Shown here: positions 1-5,700 of the stretch, one piece after another
How the letters are laid out: every line of letters starts with the position of its first letter
Numbering within the stretch: position 1 is the first letter of the stretch
Assembly (NCBI GenBank): GCA_002170735.1
Contig: NHIV01000060.1
Coordinates: forward strand, 15,197 to 23,721
Direction of reading: 5' to 3'
From: a bacterium TMED198
GTDB lineage: Bacteria > Fidelibacterota > Marinisomatia > SCGC-AAA003-L08 > D37C17
Length of the DNA stretch: 8,525 bases
Notes under the pieces: model-generated
Told to the model about the DNA's origin: nothing
The model's database searches: none
Seen by the model: only the letters and a program-made list of their open reading frames with translations
Translations under genes and position numbers: made by a program

Positions 1-1212
1 TGGGAAAACGTTCCACCTGATTGTGATGAATCGATCTCAAACTTGGACTCTCCTGGCCATTGCATTAACTTTGGTGGAGACTCTAAATATGATATATATA
101 TTTCCAACGACGCAGCTGGAATGGTTGTGCCTGAAAATCCATACCCTGTTCCACCATATACAGGTGGGTACACCAGCTTTATGAAGATATCTACCCTTTT
201 AAATCAGTACCAAGAGCTGCCATCATGGAGCTATCACGTTGTAGCACATGAGCTTCATCATTCAATTCAACTTAGGTACGGCTACTCGGTGTCTGGAGAG
301 TTTGGCAACTACATCTACAATGGATGGTTCTTTGAGCAAAGCGCTACGTACATGGAGAATGTAATTTATCCAGAGAGCATTCACCTGAAAACTATGCTTG
401 CCAATTGTAATGTGGTCACTCCTCTGACATATCCGGAGCACGGTATTGACTATCAATATGAAATTTACCCTTACAGGAGCGCTCTTTGGCAGAAGTTCCT
501 CGTTGAGTCTTTGGGCGATTCTTCGATAGTTCGGTACCTCTGGGAAGACTATGGCGTTAAATATGCAAGTGGCGGAGGAGTATCTTTGTTCCCTATTTAC
601 AGCGATGGCGTTAGCCATGCCACTGATGGAACCAAAAGCCTTGACGAGGCATATGGTGACTATTCAATATGGCGCTATTTCACAGGATCCAGAGCAGCAG
701 GGAGTGGGTACTTCAATGAGGCCTCCAGCTACTGCACTTCATCAACAATATCTAGCCAAGACAGCCTGTTTTCCTTGGGGTCAAACAAAGGCTCAAGTAG
801 GTACATCAATCTTCCATCAGAAGATCGTAACTTTGTCTTGCAAACTGACTATCCAGAAGACATTAATATTTTTTATTTGAAGGCTCAGCAGGGCAGCAAT
901 GTTGATATAGAGAGCCTTTCTTCTCAGAGCAATAGCTTCTACTTTAGCACCTCTCCCGACAGCGATAATGTTCTGCTTGTCAACTCCAACTACAACGGTA
1001 ACGATAGCATGGAACTAAGCTTCTCCATATCAAGCGGCCATTCAGATCTGGATGGTGATGTTAATATGGATGGTACTTTAGATGTGCTTGATGTGGTGAA
1101 CCTGGTCAATCAAATTTTTGCGGATGAATACGAGCCCAGCGCCGACATCAATAACGACGATCAGGTAGATGTGCTTGATGTGGTTGTGCTTGTAAACCTC
1201 ATATTAATGTAG
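1..1212 (+). CDS. Secreted zinc metalloprotease with C-terminal dockerin-like repeats (5' end missing)
   Basis: The frame is open from base 1, so the gene begins upstream of the window; 403 codons are visible. The TTG at 43 is an internal Leu codon, not a convincing start. Numbering from the first codon here, HELHH at 83-87 (bases 247-261) fits the HExxH zinc-protease signature. Glu112, in the segment WFFEQSATYMEN 25 residues after the last His, is the likely third zinc ligand, as in gluzincins. The layout resembles the MXAN_6640-type putative metalloproteases. After the catalytic part comes a Ser/Asn-rich, probably beta-sandwich segment (about 235-345). Two dockerin-like repeats follow (349-403), each with an Asp/Asn calcium loop (DLDGDVNMDGTLD, DINNDDQVD) and an LDVV-LVN helix. 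The protein is presumably secreted or on the surface and used on extracellular protein. Substrate and signal peptide cannot be seen. Confidence 0.85.
   Translation, partial: WENVPPDCDESISNLDSPGHCINFGGDSKYDIYISNDAAGMVVPENPYPVPPYTGGYTSFMKISTLLNQYQELPSWSYHVVAHELHHSIQLRYGYSVSGEFGNYIYNGWFFEQSATYMENVIYPESIHLKTMLANCNVVTPLTYPEHGIDYQYEIYPYRSALWQKFLVESLGDSSIVRYLWEDYGVKYASGGGVSLFPIYSDGVSHATDGTKSLDEAYGDYSIWRYFTGSRAAGSGYFNEASSYCTSSTISSQDSLFSLGSNKGSSRYINLPSEDRNFVLQTDYPEDINIFYLKAQQGSNVDIESLSSQSNSFYFSTSPDSDNVLLVNSNYNGNDSMELSFSISSGHSDLDGDVNMDGTLDVLDVVNLVNQIFADEYEPSADINNDDQVDVLDVVVLVNLILM
1079..1184 (+). repeat. Direct repeat within the dockerin-like tail
   Basis: A 19-bp sequence (tagatgtgcttgatgtggt) occurs identically at 1079-1097 and 1166-1184, 87 bp (29 codons) apart. 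It encodes the DVLDVV part of each calcium-binding repeat. Exact identity at DNA level, including third codon positions, suggests a fairly recent internal duplication or gene conversion between the two repeats. Confidence 0.8.
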
Positions 1213-1220
1213 GCAGGTCA

Positions 1221-1637
1221 ATGATGGAAAAAAATTTAATTTTATATCCTGCATTTATGATGGTTTCCTTGACTTTGTTTTTGTATTTAAAAAACTATTT
1301 AGACAACCTAAAAGCAACAAAAAAACGAGAAATAAGCTTTAGCCACTTTAAGGCTTATAGCGAATCTGTTCCCGAATATATAGAGGTCTCCAGGCAGACA
1401 CTTAAGAATCAGTTTGAGCTGCCTATACTGTTTTATTTTTTAGTATCAATAGTTTTTGCTCTGGACAATGTATCATGGCTTGATGTCATGCTTTCCTGGA
1501 TGTTTGTTCTTTCACGCTTTGTGCATTGCTACATAAGGCTTACTACTAACTACGTTCCATATAGAGCAATTGCATTTGAGGTAGGAGTGTTTACTGCTGC
1601 AGCTTGGATGATTAAGATTTTGTTTAATATTGTTTAG
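1221..1637 (+). CDS. MAPEG family integral membrane protein
   Basis: This 138-residue protein matches the size and four-helix plan of the MAPEG family (membrane-associated proteins in eicosanoid and glutathione metabolism). Hydrophobic segments lie at about 5-24, 66-83, 87-107 and 114-137. The family pattern after the first loop is visible as SRQTLKNQFELPILFY (57-72), with the conserved Arg, Asn-x-x-Glu and Pro. Later come SRFVHCYIRLTTN (98-110) and an Arg in helix 4. Known members are glutathione transferases or peroxidases acting on lipophilic substrates, and many bacterial ones are uncharacterised. The start is the first of two consecutive ATGs, preceded by aggcagg at 1211-1217. The gene begins 8 bp after the protease stop, so the two may share a transcript. 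The specific reaction is not predictable. Confidence 0.8.
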   Translation: MMEKNLILYPAFMMVSLTLFLYLKNYLDNLKATKKREISFSHFKAYSESVPEYIEVSRQTLKNQFELPILFYFLVSIVFALDNVSWLDVMLSWMFVLSRFVHCYIRLTTNYVPYRAIAFEVGVFTAAAWMIKILFNIV

Positions 1638-1665
1638 CTTGTTCTATGAAAATATTACCTTAATA

Positions 1666-1696
1666 AAGGTTGTTAACAACCTTGTGGCATTATAAT
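1666..1696 (+). promoter_or_regulatory. Perfect 18-bp palindrome overlapping a probable promoter
   Basis: Bases 1666-1683 (aaggttgttaacaacctt) are their own reverse complement. A perfect TATAAT follows at 1691-1696, and ttgtta at 1670-1675 inside the palindrome could serve as a weak -35 with a short 15-bp spacer. This is the layout of a repressor or activator site over a promoter driving the beta-barrel gene at 1752. As a hairpin it has no T-run after it, so it does not read as an intrinsic terminator for the MAPEG gene. The binding factor is unknown. Confidence 0.45.
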
Positions 1697-1751
1697 TTTA
1701 ATGTATCTGAGATCATAATTTTTTATAATTTCAATTAAAATGGAGAGGTAA

Positions 1752-2831
1752 ATGAAAAAATATTTTTTATTATTTGCTATACTGGCATCAACATTAGAGG
1801 CTGACATTAATTTTAGCGGAGATGCCAGGCTTAGGCCAAGGTTGGATGTTAAGGACAATGGAGATGGCTCATCAACCTCTGACTTTTACTTTCTTTATAG
1901 AGCAAGGGTTAATTTAAAGGCCGATATAGGTGAGGGCTGGTTCTTTAGTTCAAAGCTTGCTGTAAACAGCGCTTCTGGCATGAGTCAGATGGGTAAGGAT
2001 GGTGGCTCCGCGCCAGGTATTACAAGCTCTTACAGGCCATCAGCTTCTTTCTCAGAGGCTTACTTTGGCTACGCAGATGATTCATGCGGGTTCTGGTCCG
2101 GAGCGTTTCCTCTGAAGTACAACTCCAGCCTCGATCTTCACTTCTACTCAGGTGCATATGGTCTTGATAACCTAGTTGACATTCCGTTCGCAGTGTTCAG
2201 CAACAGCTCAGTAACTGGATTCGCTGGATACAACACAGTTCTATCTCAAAAGTTTAATTGGTTTCTATCTGTTGACAAAAACCTTGTAGAAGTAGAATCC
2301 TTCAGCGATGATCAAGATGACGTTAAGAAGAATGATAATTATACCCTTGGTTTGGATCTTACGGTAGATGCAGGGCCAGTTTCTTTAACTCCTCGAGCTT
2401 TAGTTTCATTTGGAGGTGCGAAAGGTGAGCTCTCACCAGCTACCTATGGCGCAGATTTGAAGCTGCCAGAGCTTGCAGGGTTCGCTACGGGGCTATCTTA
2501 CTATATGTCTGCCCTGGGTTCAGATGGAGACGCAGGCTCCTACCAAGCAGATCATGCGAGGTTTTCTGTGTCAGGGCCTGTTGGTAAGGGTAAGCTCAAG
2601 TTGTTCTACGACATGGCCTCATCAAAAAGCTTTGACCTAGATGAGACCAACAAGCTTTCTTTTGTTTGGCTGGCATACAGCCATACCCTCTACAAAGGTG
2701 AGTCAGGGGCTGTGACAGTGTCTCCAACCTATAGATTACAGAGAGGGGAATTGAATCCTATGGACTGTTGCCAGGATGGTGATTATTCACGATCAAAGTT
2801 TGAAGTAACCGTCCAGATGAAGTTTAAGTAA
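1752..2831 (+). CDS. Outer-membrane beta-barrel (porin-like) protein, family not assigned
   Basis: The 359-residue product starts with a signal peptide (MKKYFLLFAILASTLEA, likely cut before Asp18). The rest is alternating polar and hydrophobic strands with frequent Gly, Ser and aromatic residues, such as ARLRPRLDV, FYFLYRARVNLKADIGEGWFFSSKLAVNS and KLSFVWLAYSHTLY. It ends in a strand with a penultimate Phe (FEVTVQMKFK), close to the usual aromatic C-terminal signal for barrel insertion. The size and the early 'RLRPR...YRARVNLKADIG' pattern recall alginate-export/porin-type barrels, but I cannot name the substrate. Cys occurs at 112 and as a pair at 339-340, unusual for a barrel. The start is supported by ggagagg at 1742-1748. 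The stop is only 4 bp before the next ATG, so it is probably co-transcribed with the genes to 4938. Confidence 0.75.
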   Translation: MKKYFLLFAILASTLEADINFSGDARLRPRLDVKDNGDGSSTSDFYFLYRARVNLKADIGEGWFFSSKLAVNSASGMSQMGKDGGSAPGITSSYRPSASFSEAYFGYADDSCGFWSGAFPLKYNSSLDLHFYSGAYGLDNLVDIPFAVFSNSSVTGFAGYNTVLSQKFNWFLSVDKNLVEVESFSDDQDDVKKNDNYTLGLDLTVDAGPVSLTPRALVSFGGAKGELSPATYGADLKLPELAGFATGLSYYMSALGSDGDAGSYQADHARFSVSGPVGKGKLKLFYDMASSKSFDLDETNKLSFVWLAYSHTLYKGESGAVTVSPTYRLQRGELNPMDCCQDGDYSRSKFEVTVQMKFK

Positions 2832-2835
2832 AAAT

Positions 2836-3294
2836 ATGAAGGTACACAGGCTTAATAAAAAGCAGAAAATTTCAATGAACATTTTAGATGTGTTTGATTT
2901 TTTTTCAAGCCCTGAAAACCTTTCAAAGATAACTCCAAAAAGATTGGGCTTCAACATAATGACTCCCAGACCGATAGAGATGAAGGAGGGGCAGCTGATT
3001 GACTACACGATCAAGATATTAGCCGTTCCTATTAGATGGACATCGATGATAACCTCATACGATCCTCCCCACATGTTTGTTGATCAGCAGATTAAAGGTC
3101 CTTACTCAATGTGGCACCATACCCATACGTTTAAGGAACTTGATGCAAATCATACAGAGGTTGAAGATGAGATACTGTATGCCATGCCTCTTGGTTTTGT
3201 GGGGGGCATGGTGCACTCAGTGTATGTTAAGAAGGATTTGGAAAGCATTTTTAGATACAGAGAGGCAACAATAGGCAAGCTGCTTGTTGGGTAG
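2836..3294 (+). CDS. SRPBCC (START-like) family protein, COG4276-like
   Basis: This 152-residue soluble protein has no signal peptide. It fits the helix-grip SRPBCC fold, which encloses a hydrophobic ligand cavity. The N-terminal strand leads into VFDFFSSPENLSKITPKRLGF (19-39), the usual opening helix. A distinctive block FVDQQIKGPYSMWHHTHTF (81-99) follows, with conserved Asp83, Gln84, Gly88-Pro-Tyr, Trp93 and His94/95/97. The C-terminal helix closes with VYVKKDLESIFRYRE (129-143). This signature is what I recall for COG4276, found beside photolyase-like, DUF2878 and CFA-type genes in RpoE/ChrR regulons. The ligand is unknown. The gene starts 4 bp after the barrel gene with no evident Shine-Dalgarno sequence, suggesting translational coupling. 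Confidence 0.8.
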   Translation: MKVHRLNKKQKISMNILDVFDFFSSPENLSKITPKRLGFNIMTPRPIEMKEGQLIDYTIKILAVPIRWTSMITSYDPPHMFVDQQIKGPYSMWHHTHTFKELDANHTEVEDEILYAMPLGFVGGMVHSVYVKKDLESIFRYREATIGKLLVG

Positions 3295-3319
3295 GTTTAA
3301 TAAAAGGAGTAAATGATAA

Positions 3320-3874
3320 TTGAATTTTTTTATAACTACTATATTTTTAACGATGTCTCTTGCCAGCAGTATTAAGGAGCCCTCCTTTACCTTGATATCG
3401 AAAGAAAAAAATATTGAGGTTAGAGAGTACCCGGAGTACGTTGTAGCAAGAACATCTACACGAGGCGGGGACGATGAGCTGAACAGTAATATGTTCAGGG
3501 TGCTTGCCAATTATATTTTTGGAGGAAATGAAAGGGGGCAGGAGATTCCAATGACAGCGCCCGTTCTGACAAAGGACGATAGCGACTCCTATAATATGAT
3601 GTTTTTCATGCTTGAGGTTGAGAAAGAGGAAGAACTTCCACTGCCAAATAGTGATAGGGTTTTAATTGAAAGGATAAACCTTGGAAAAGTTGTAGCGATT
3701 AAGTTTGGATGGTGGGCAACAAAAAGCAACATTAACAAACATAGAAAAGAAATTGAAAAGTACATGGCGCTTAACAACCTTGAGCCCATCTCTGATTTGA
3801 TGGTAGCACAGTACAACTCTCCATGGGCTATTCCTCCATTTAGAAAGAATGAATTAATTTATAGAGTTAAATAA
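3320..3874 (+). CDS. Exported SOUL heme-binding family protein
   Basis: The 184-residue product carries the SOUL/HBP family signatures: NIEVREYPEYVVART (31-45), FRVLANYIFGGNERGQEIPMTAPV (59-82) and AQYNSPWAIPPFRKNEL (163-179). Members bind heme or related tetrapyrroles, often weakly. A hydrophobic leader MNFFITTIFLTMSLASS precedes the domain, so the mature protein is probably periplasmic or membrane-tethered. The start is TTG at 3320. An in-frame TAA at 3317-3319 excludes anything further upstream, and aaaggag at 3303-3309 is placed for it (10 nt gap). ATG 3353 would cut the leader in half. A closer ATG at 3313 is in another frame. The gene sits between the SRPBCC and lipocalin genes, giving three ligand-binding folds in a row. 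Heme binding is inferred from the family only. Confidence 0.85.
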   Translation: MNFFITTIFLTMSLASSIKEPSFTLISKEKNIEVREYPEYVVARTSTRGGDDELNSNMFRVLANYIFGGNERGQEIPMTAPVLTKDDSDSYNMMFFMLEVEKEEELPLPNSDRVLIERINLGKVVAIKFGWWATKSNINKHRKEIEKYMALNNLEPISDLMVAQYNSPWAIPPFRKNELIYRVK

Positions 3875-3889
3875 CTACAAGGAAAAACA

Positions 3890-4411
3890 ATGCTTAATAA
3901 TGTTATTTTTATCGTGATCGCCTGCACTTCGTTCCTGCTGTCCATGCCGCTTGTTGAAAATTTAGAAATAGATAAGTTTATGGGGAGGTGGTACGTTATA
4001 TCCCTGGTCCCAAACTGGATTGAGAGTGGCAATACAGACTCGTACGATGACTATACTTTAAATCCAGATGGAACGATAGATATTAGTTACCACGCTCTTA
4101 ACAACGGAGAGAAAAAAAATATTAGACAGAGGGGTCATGTAGACCCTGAGAACCCTGCAAGGTGGGAGATTCAATTTGTAGAGCCATGGGTACCCTTTTA
4201 CAAGGCTCCGTACGAAGTTATAATTCTAGACTCTAGCTACCAGTACATGGTCGTTGGATATCCTGGGAACGACTACGGATGGATTATGTCAAGGTCTACT
4301 TCTATGGATGAGGGCCTTTACAGCAAGCTCCTCAAAGAGCTTACAGATAGGTTTGGGTACGAGGAAGGCGTGTTTGAAAAGGTTATTCATAAATTTAGCG
4401 ATACTAAATAA
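3890..4411 (+). CDS. blc: Bacterial lipocalin, Blc-type
   Basis: This is a 173-residue lipocalin. The first structurally conserved motif is FMGRWYVISLVPNWIE (30-45), with Gly32-x-Trp34. The Blc-type downstream block is VVGYPGNDYGWIMSRSTSMDEGLYSKLL (121-148), matching the YxWIxSR signature. Blc proteins bind fatty acids, lysophospholipids or oxidised lipids and are exported. The N-terminus is hydrophobic (VIFIVIACTSFLLSMPL). VIAC at 9-12 matches a lipobox, but the segment before it is short and has no Lys/Arg, so lipoprotein status is uncertain and a plain signal peptide is possible. Translation is supported by aagga at 3879-3883. The stop overlaps the next start in taATG, indicating coupling to the DUF2878 gene. 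A role in moving or salvaging damaged membrane lipid fits the neighbours but is inference. Confidence 0.88.
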   Translation: MLNNVIFIVIACTSFLLSMPLVENLEIDKFMGRWYVISLVPNWIESGNTDSYDDYTLNPDGTIDISYHALNNGEKKNIRQRGHVDPENPARWEIQFVEPWVPFYKAPYEVIILDSSYQYMVVGYPGNDYGWIMSRSTSMDEGLYSKLLKELTDRFGYEEGVFEKVIHKFSDTK

Positions 4412-4938
4412 TGCGGTTCGTGTTCTTTATCTATAACGTCCTAGGCTTTAAAGCTTGTTGGTGGGCCTGCGTGCTTGGGGCTGTAAACGGGCAGAAGTAT
4501 TTAGGGCCCGTTCTTGTGCTGCTATACCTGGCAATCCATATCTACTACCTGCCACAGAAGTCTAGACCTTCAGAAATAAATTTACTTCTTTTTGCCGCAA
4601 TTTTTGGCACCCTTGCAGATAGCCTTCTTTTGAATCTAGGATTGTTGATTTATAAGGGAACGACTTTTAGTTTTTTAGCTCCTTTTTGGATTACAGCGAT
4701 GTGGGTTGGCTTTACAGCTACCTTGAACCACTCGTTTAAAGGGCTCGATGGAAAGTTTTTTATTCAACTGATTTTAGGCCTTGTATTTGGTCCCATTTCA
4801 TATTTAACAGGCAAAAGCTTTGGGGCAATTAATTTTAGCTCTCAGTACCCAGAAAGTACTATTTTGATTGTGATTGCATTAACGTGGGGAATTTCTTTTC
4901 CACTCCTATATGCAGCTTCAAAAAAAATAAAAAATTAA
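4411..4938 (+). CDS. DUF2878 family integral membrane protein
   Basis: This 175-residue, very hydrophobic protein has about five to six membrane segments. DUF2878 landmarks are visible: an opening YNVLGFKACWWACVLGA (8-24), a GTLADSLLLNLGLLIY segment (66-81), FSFLAPFWITAMWVGFTATLNHS (86-108) and GLVFGPISYLTGKSFGAINF (123-142). The biochemical function of the family is unknown. In proteobacteria it is commonly encoded with CFA-type methyltransferase, DUF1365, DUF3833 and SRPBCC genes in photo-oxidative-stress clusters. The ATG shares its A with the lipocalin stop codon, so it is probably translated by coupling and is the last gene of the run. Codon composition becomes more AT-rich toward its 3' end. 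Confidence 0.82.
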   Translation: MRFVFFIYNVLGFKACWWACVLGAVNGQKYLGPVLVLLYLAIHIYYLPQKSRPSEINLLLFAAIFGTLADSLLLNLGLLIYKGTTFSFLAPFWITAMWVGFTATLNHSFKGLDGKFFIQLILGLVFGPISYLTGKSFGAINFSSQYPESTILIVIALTWGISFPLLYAASKKIKN

Positions 4939-4945
4939 TTTTTTT
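4929..4945 (+). terminator. Weak AT-only palindrome with T-run at the end of the envelope gene run
   Basis: Bases 4929-4944 are a perfect palindrome (six A, TTAA, six T) spanning the DUF2878 stop codon and ending in seven T. It could form an A-T hairpin followed by U residues in RNA, but it has no G-C stem. It is therefore only a weak terminator candidate and may simply be AT-rich sequence. It lies where one would be expected, between the envelope genes and the phoB promoter. Confidence 0.25.
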
Positions 4946-4949
4946 CTAT

Positions 4950-4981
4950 CTAACATAATTCTAATTTTTTCGCTCTAAATT
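4950..4981 (+). promoter_or_regulatory. Pho-box-like repeat and -10 element upstream of phoB
   Basis: CTAACAT (4950-4956), AATT, CTAATTT (4961-4967) forms a direct repeat of heptamers with an 11-bp period, the 7-4-7 architecture of the Pho box (E. coli repeats CTGTCAT). Eight bases later comes taaatt (4976-4981), a -10-like hexamer. The second heptamer is a weaker match. The arrangement predicts PhoB autoregulation. With this -10 the transcript would start within a base or two of the ATG at 4987. Confidence 0.45.
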
Positions 4982-4986
4982 AAATT

Positions 4987-5694
4987 ATGGAAACACAAAA
5001 TAATTATAGAATTTTAGTAGTTGAAGATGAAGAGGATATTAGAAATTTATTAGTATTTAATCTTCAGAAGAAAAATTTTATAGCCTATGAAGCTGAAAAT
5101 GGTGAAAAAGCTTTATCTCTTATAAGAGATAAGAAATTTGATCTTATTCTTTTAGATTTAATGCTCCCTGGTATTAATGGACTCGATCTTTCTAGGATAC
5201 TAAAAAATGATGAGACCACTTCATCAGTGCCAATCATAATGCTCACTGCCAAGGGAGAGGAAAGCGATATAGTTAAGGGCCTTGAAATTGGGGCGGACGA
5301 CTATATAACAAAGCCTTTTAGTATTCAAGTGCTAATTGCTAGAATTAATAATATACTTAGAATTAGGCATGAAGTATCTGGAAATAATGATAAAGATAAA
5401 GAGGTTATGGTATTTAGTGATCTCTCCATTAACCTCAACTCTAGAGAAGTGTTTGTAAAAGATAAGAAGATTGACTTAACTTTTACAGAGTTTGAGATTC
5501 TGAAGCTATTATCGAACCACACAAAATGGGTTTACACAAGGTCTGAAATTATAAACCATATTAGAGGTGATGATTATATTGTAACGGATAGGACCATTGA
5601 CTTCCAAATTGTTGGCCTTAGAAAGAAGCTTGGATCTCTTGGTTCTTATATCAAAACAGTTAGAGGCGTAGGCTATCGTTTTACCCAAGACTAA
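4987..5694 (+). CDS. phoB: PhoB-like phosphate response regulator (OmpR/PhoB family)
   Basis: The 235-residue protein is a complete two-domain response regulator. The receiver domain (about 6-126) has the acidic pair Glu14/Asp15, phosphoacceptor Asp57 in LILLDLMLPGINGLDL, switch Thr87 in IIMLTAKG, and Lys109 in DDYITKPF. A charged linker (128-140) leads to a winged-helix DNA-binding domain (about 143-233). Its LTFTEFEILKLL turn, recognition region DRTIDFQIVGLRKKLG (201-216) and closing TVRGVGYRF are typical of PhoB-type members. The naming rests on these residues, the partner kinase, the Pho-box-like upstream repeat and the porin downstream. OmpR-type regulators of other stimuli cannot be fully excluded. 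No Shine-Dalgarno precedes the ATG. The kinase gene begins 6 bp after the stop. Confidence 0.9.
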   Translation: METQNNYRILVVEDEEDIRNLLVFNLQKKNFIAYEAENGEKALSLIRDKKFDLILLDLMLPGINGLDLSRILKNDETTSSVPIIMLTAKGEESDIVKGLEIGADDYITKPFSIQVLIARINNILRIRHEVSGNNDKDKEVMVFSDLSINLNSREVFVKDKKIDLTFTEFEILKLLSNHTKWVYTRSEIINHIRGDDYIVTDRTIDFQIVGLRKKLGSLGSYIKTVRGVGYRFTQD

Positions 5695-5700
5695 GTAAAT

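Noticed and set aside
43..45. Protease start at base 43
   Set aside because: The codon is TTG, has no ribosome site, and the frame is open back to base 1. A secreted protease should also have a signal peptide, which is not here.
262..618. Minus-strand open frame inside the protease gene
   Set aside because: It is antisense to the HELHH-containing domain, has no ribosome site and shows no recognisable domain. It is a shadow of the real gene, as are the other antisense frames.
1666..1683. Intrinsic terminator for the MAPEG gene
   Set aside because: The palindrome has no loop and no following T-run, and it overlaps promoter-like elements. An operator explains it better.
3313..3375. ATG 3313 as the true start of the SOUL gene
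   Set aside because: It is in a different frame and meets a stop after 20 codons. The SOUL frame is closed upstream by TAA at 3317-3319, leaving TTG 3320 as the first usable start.
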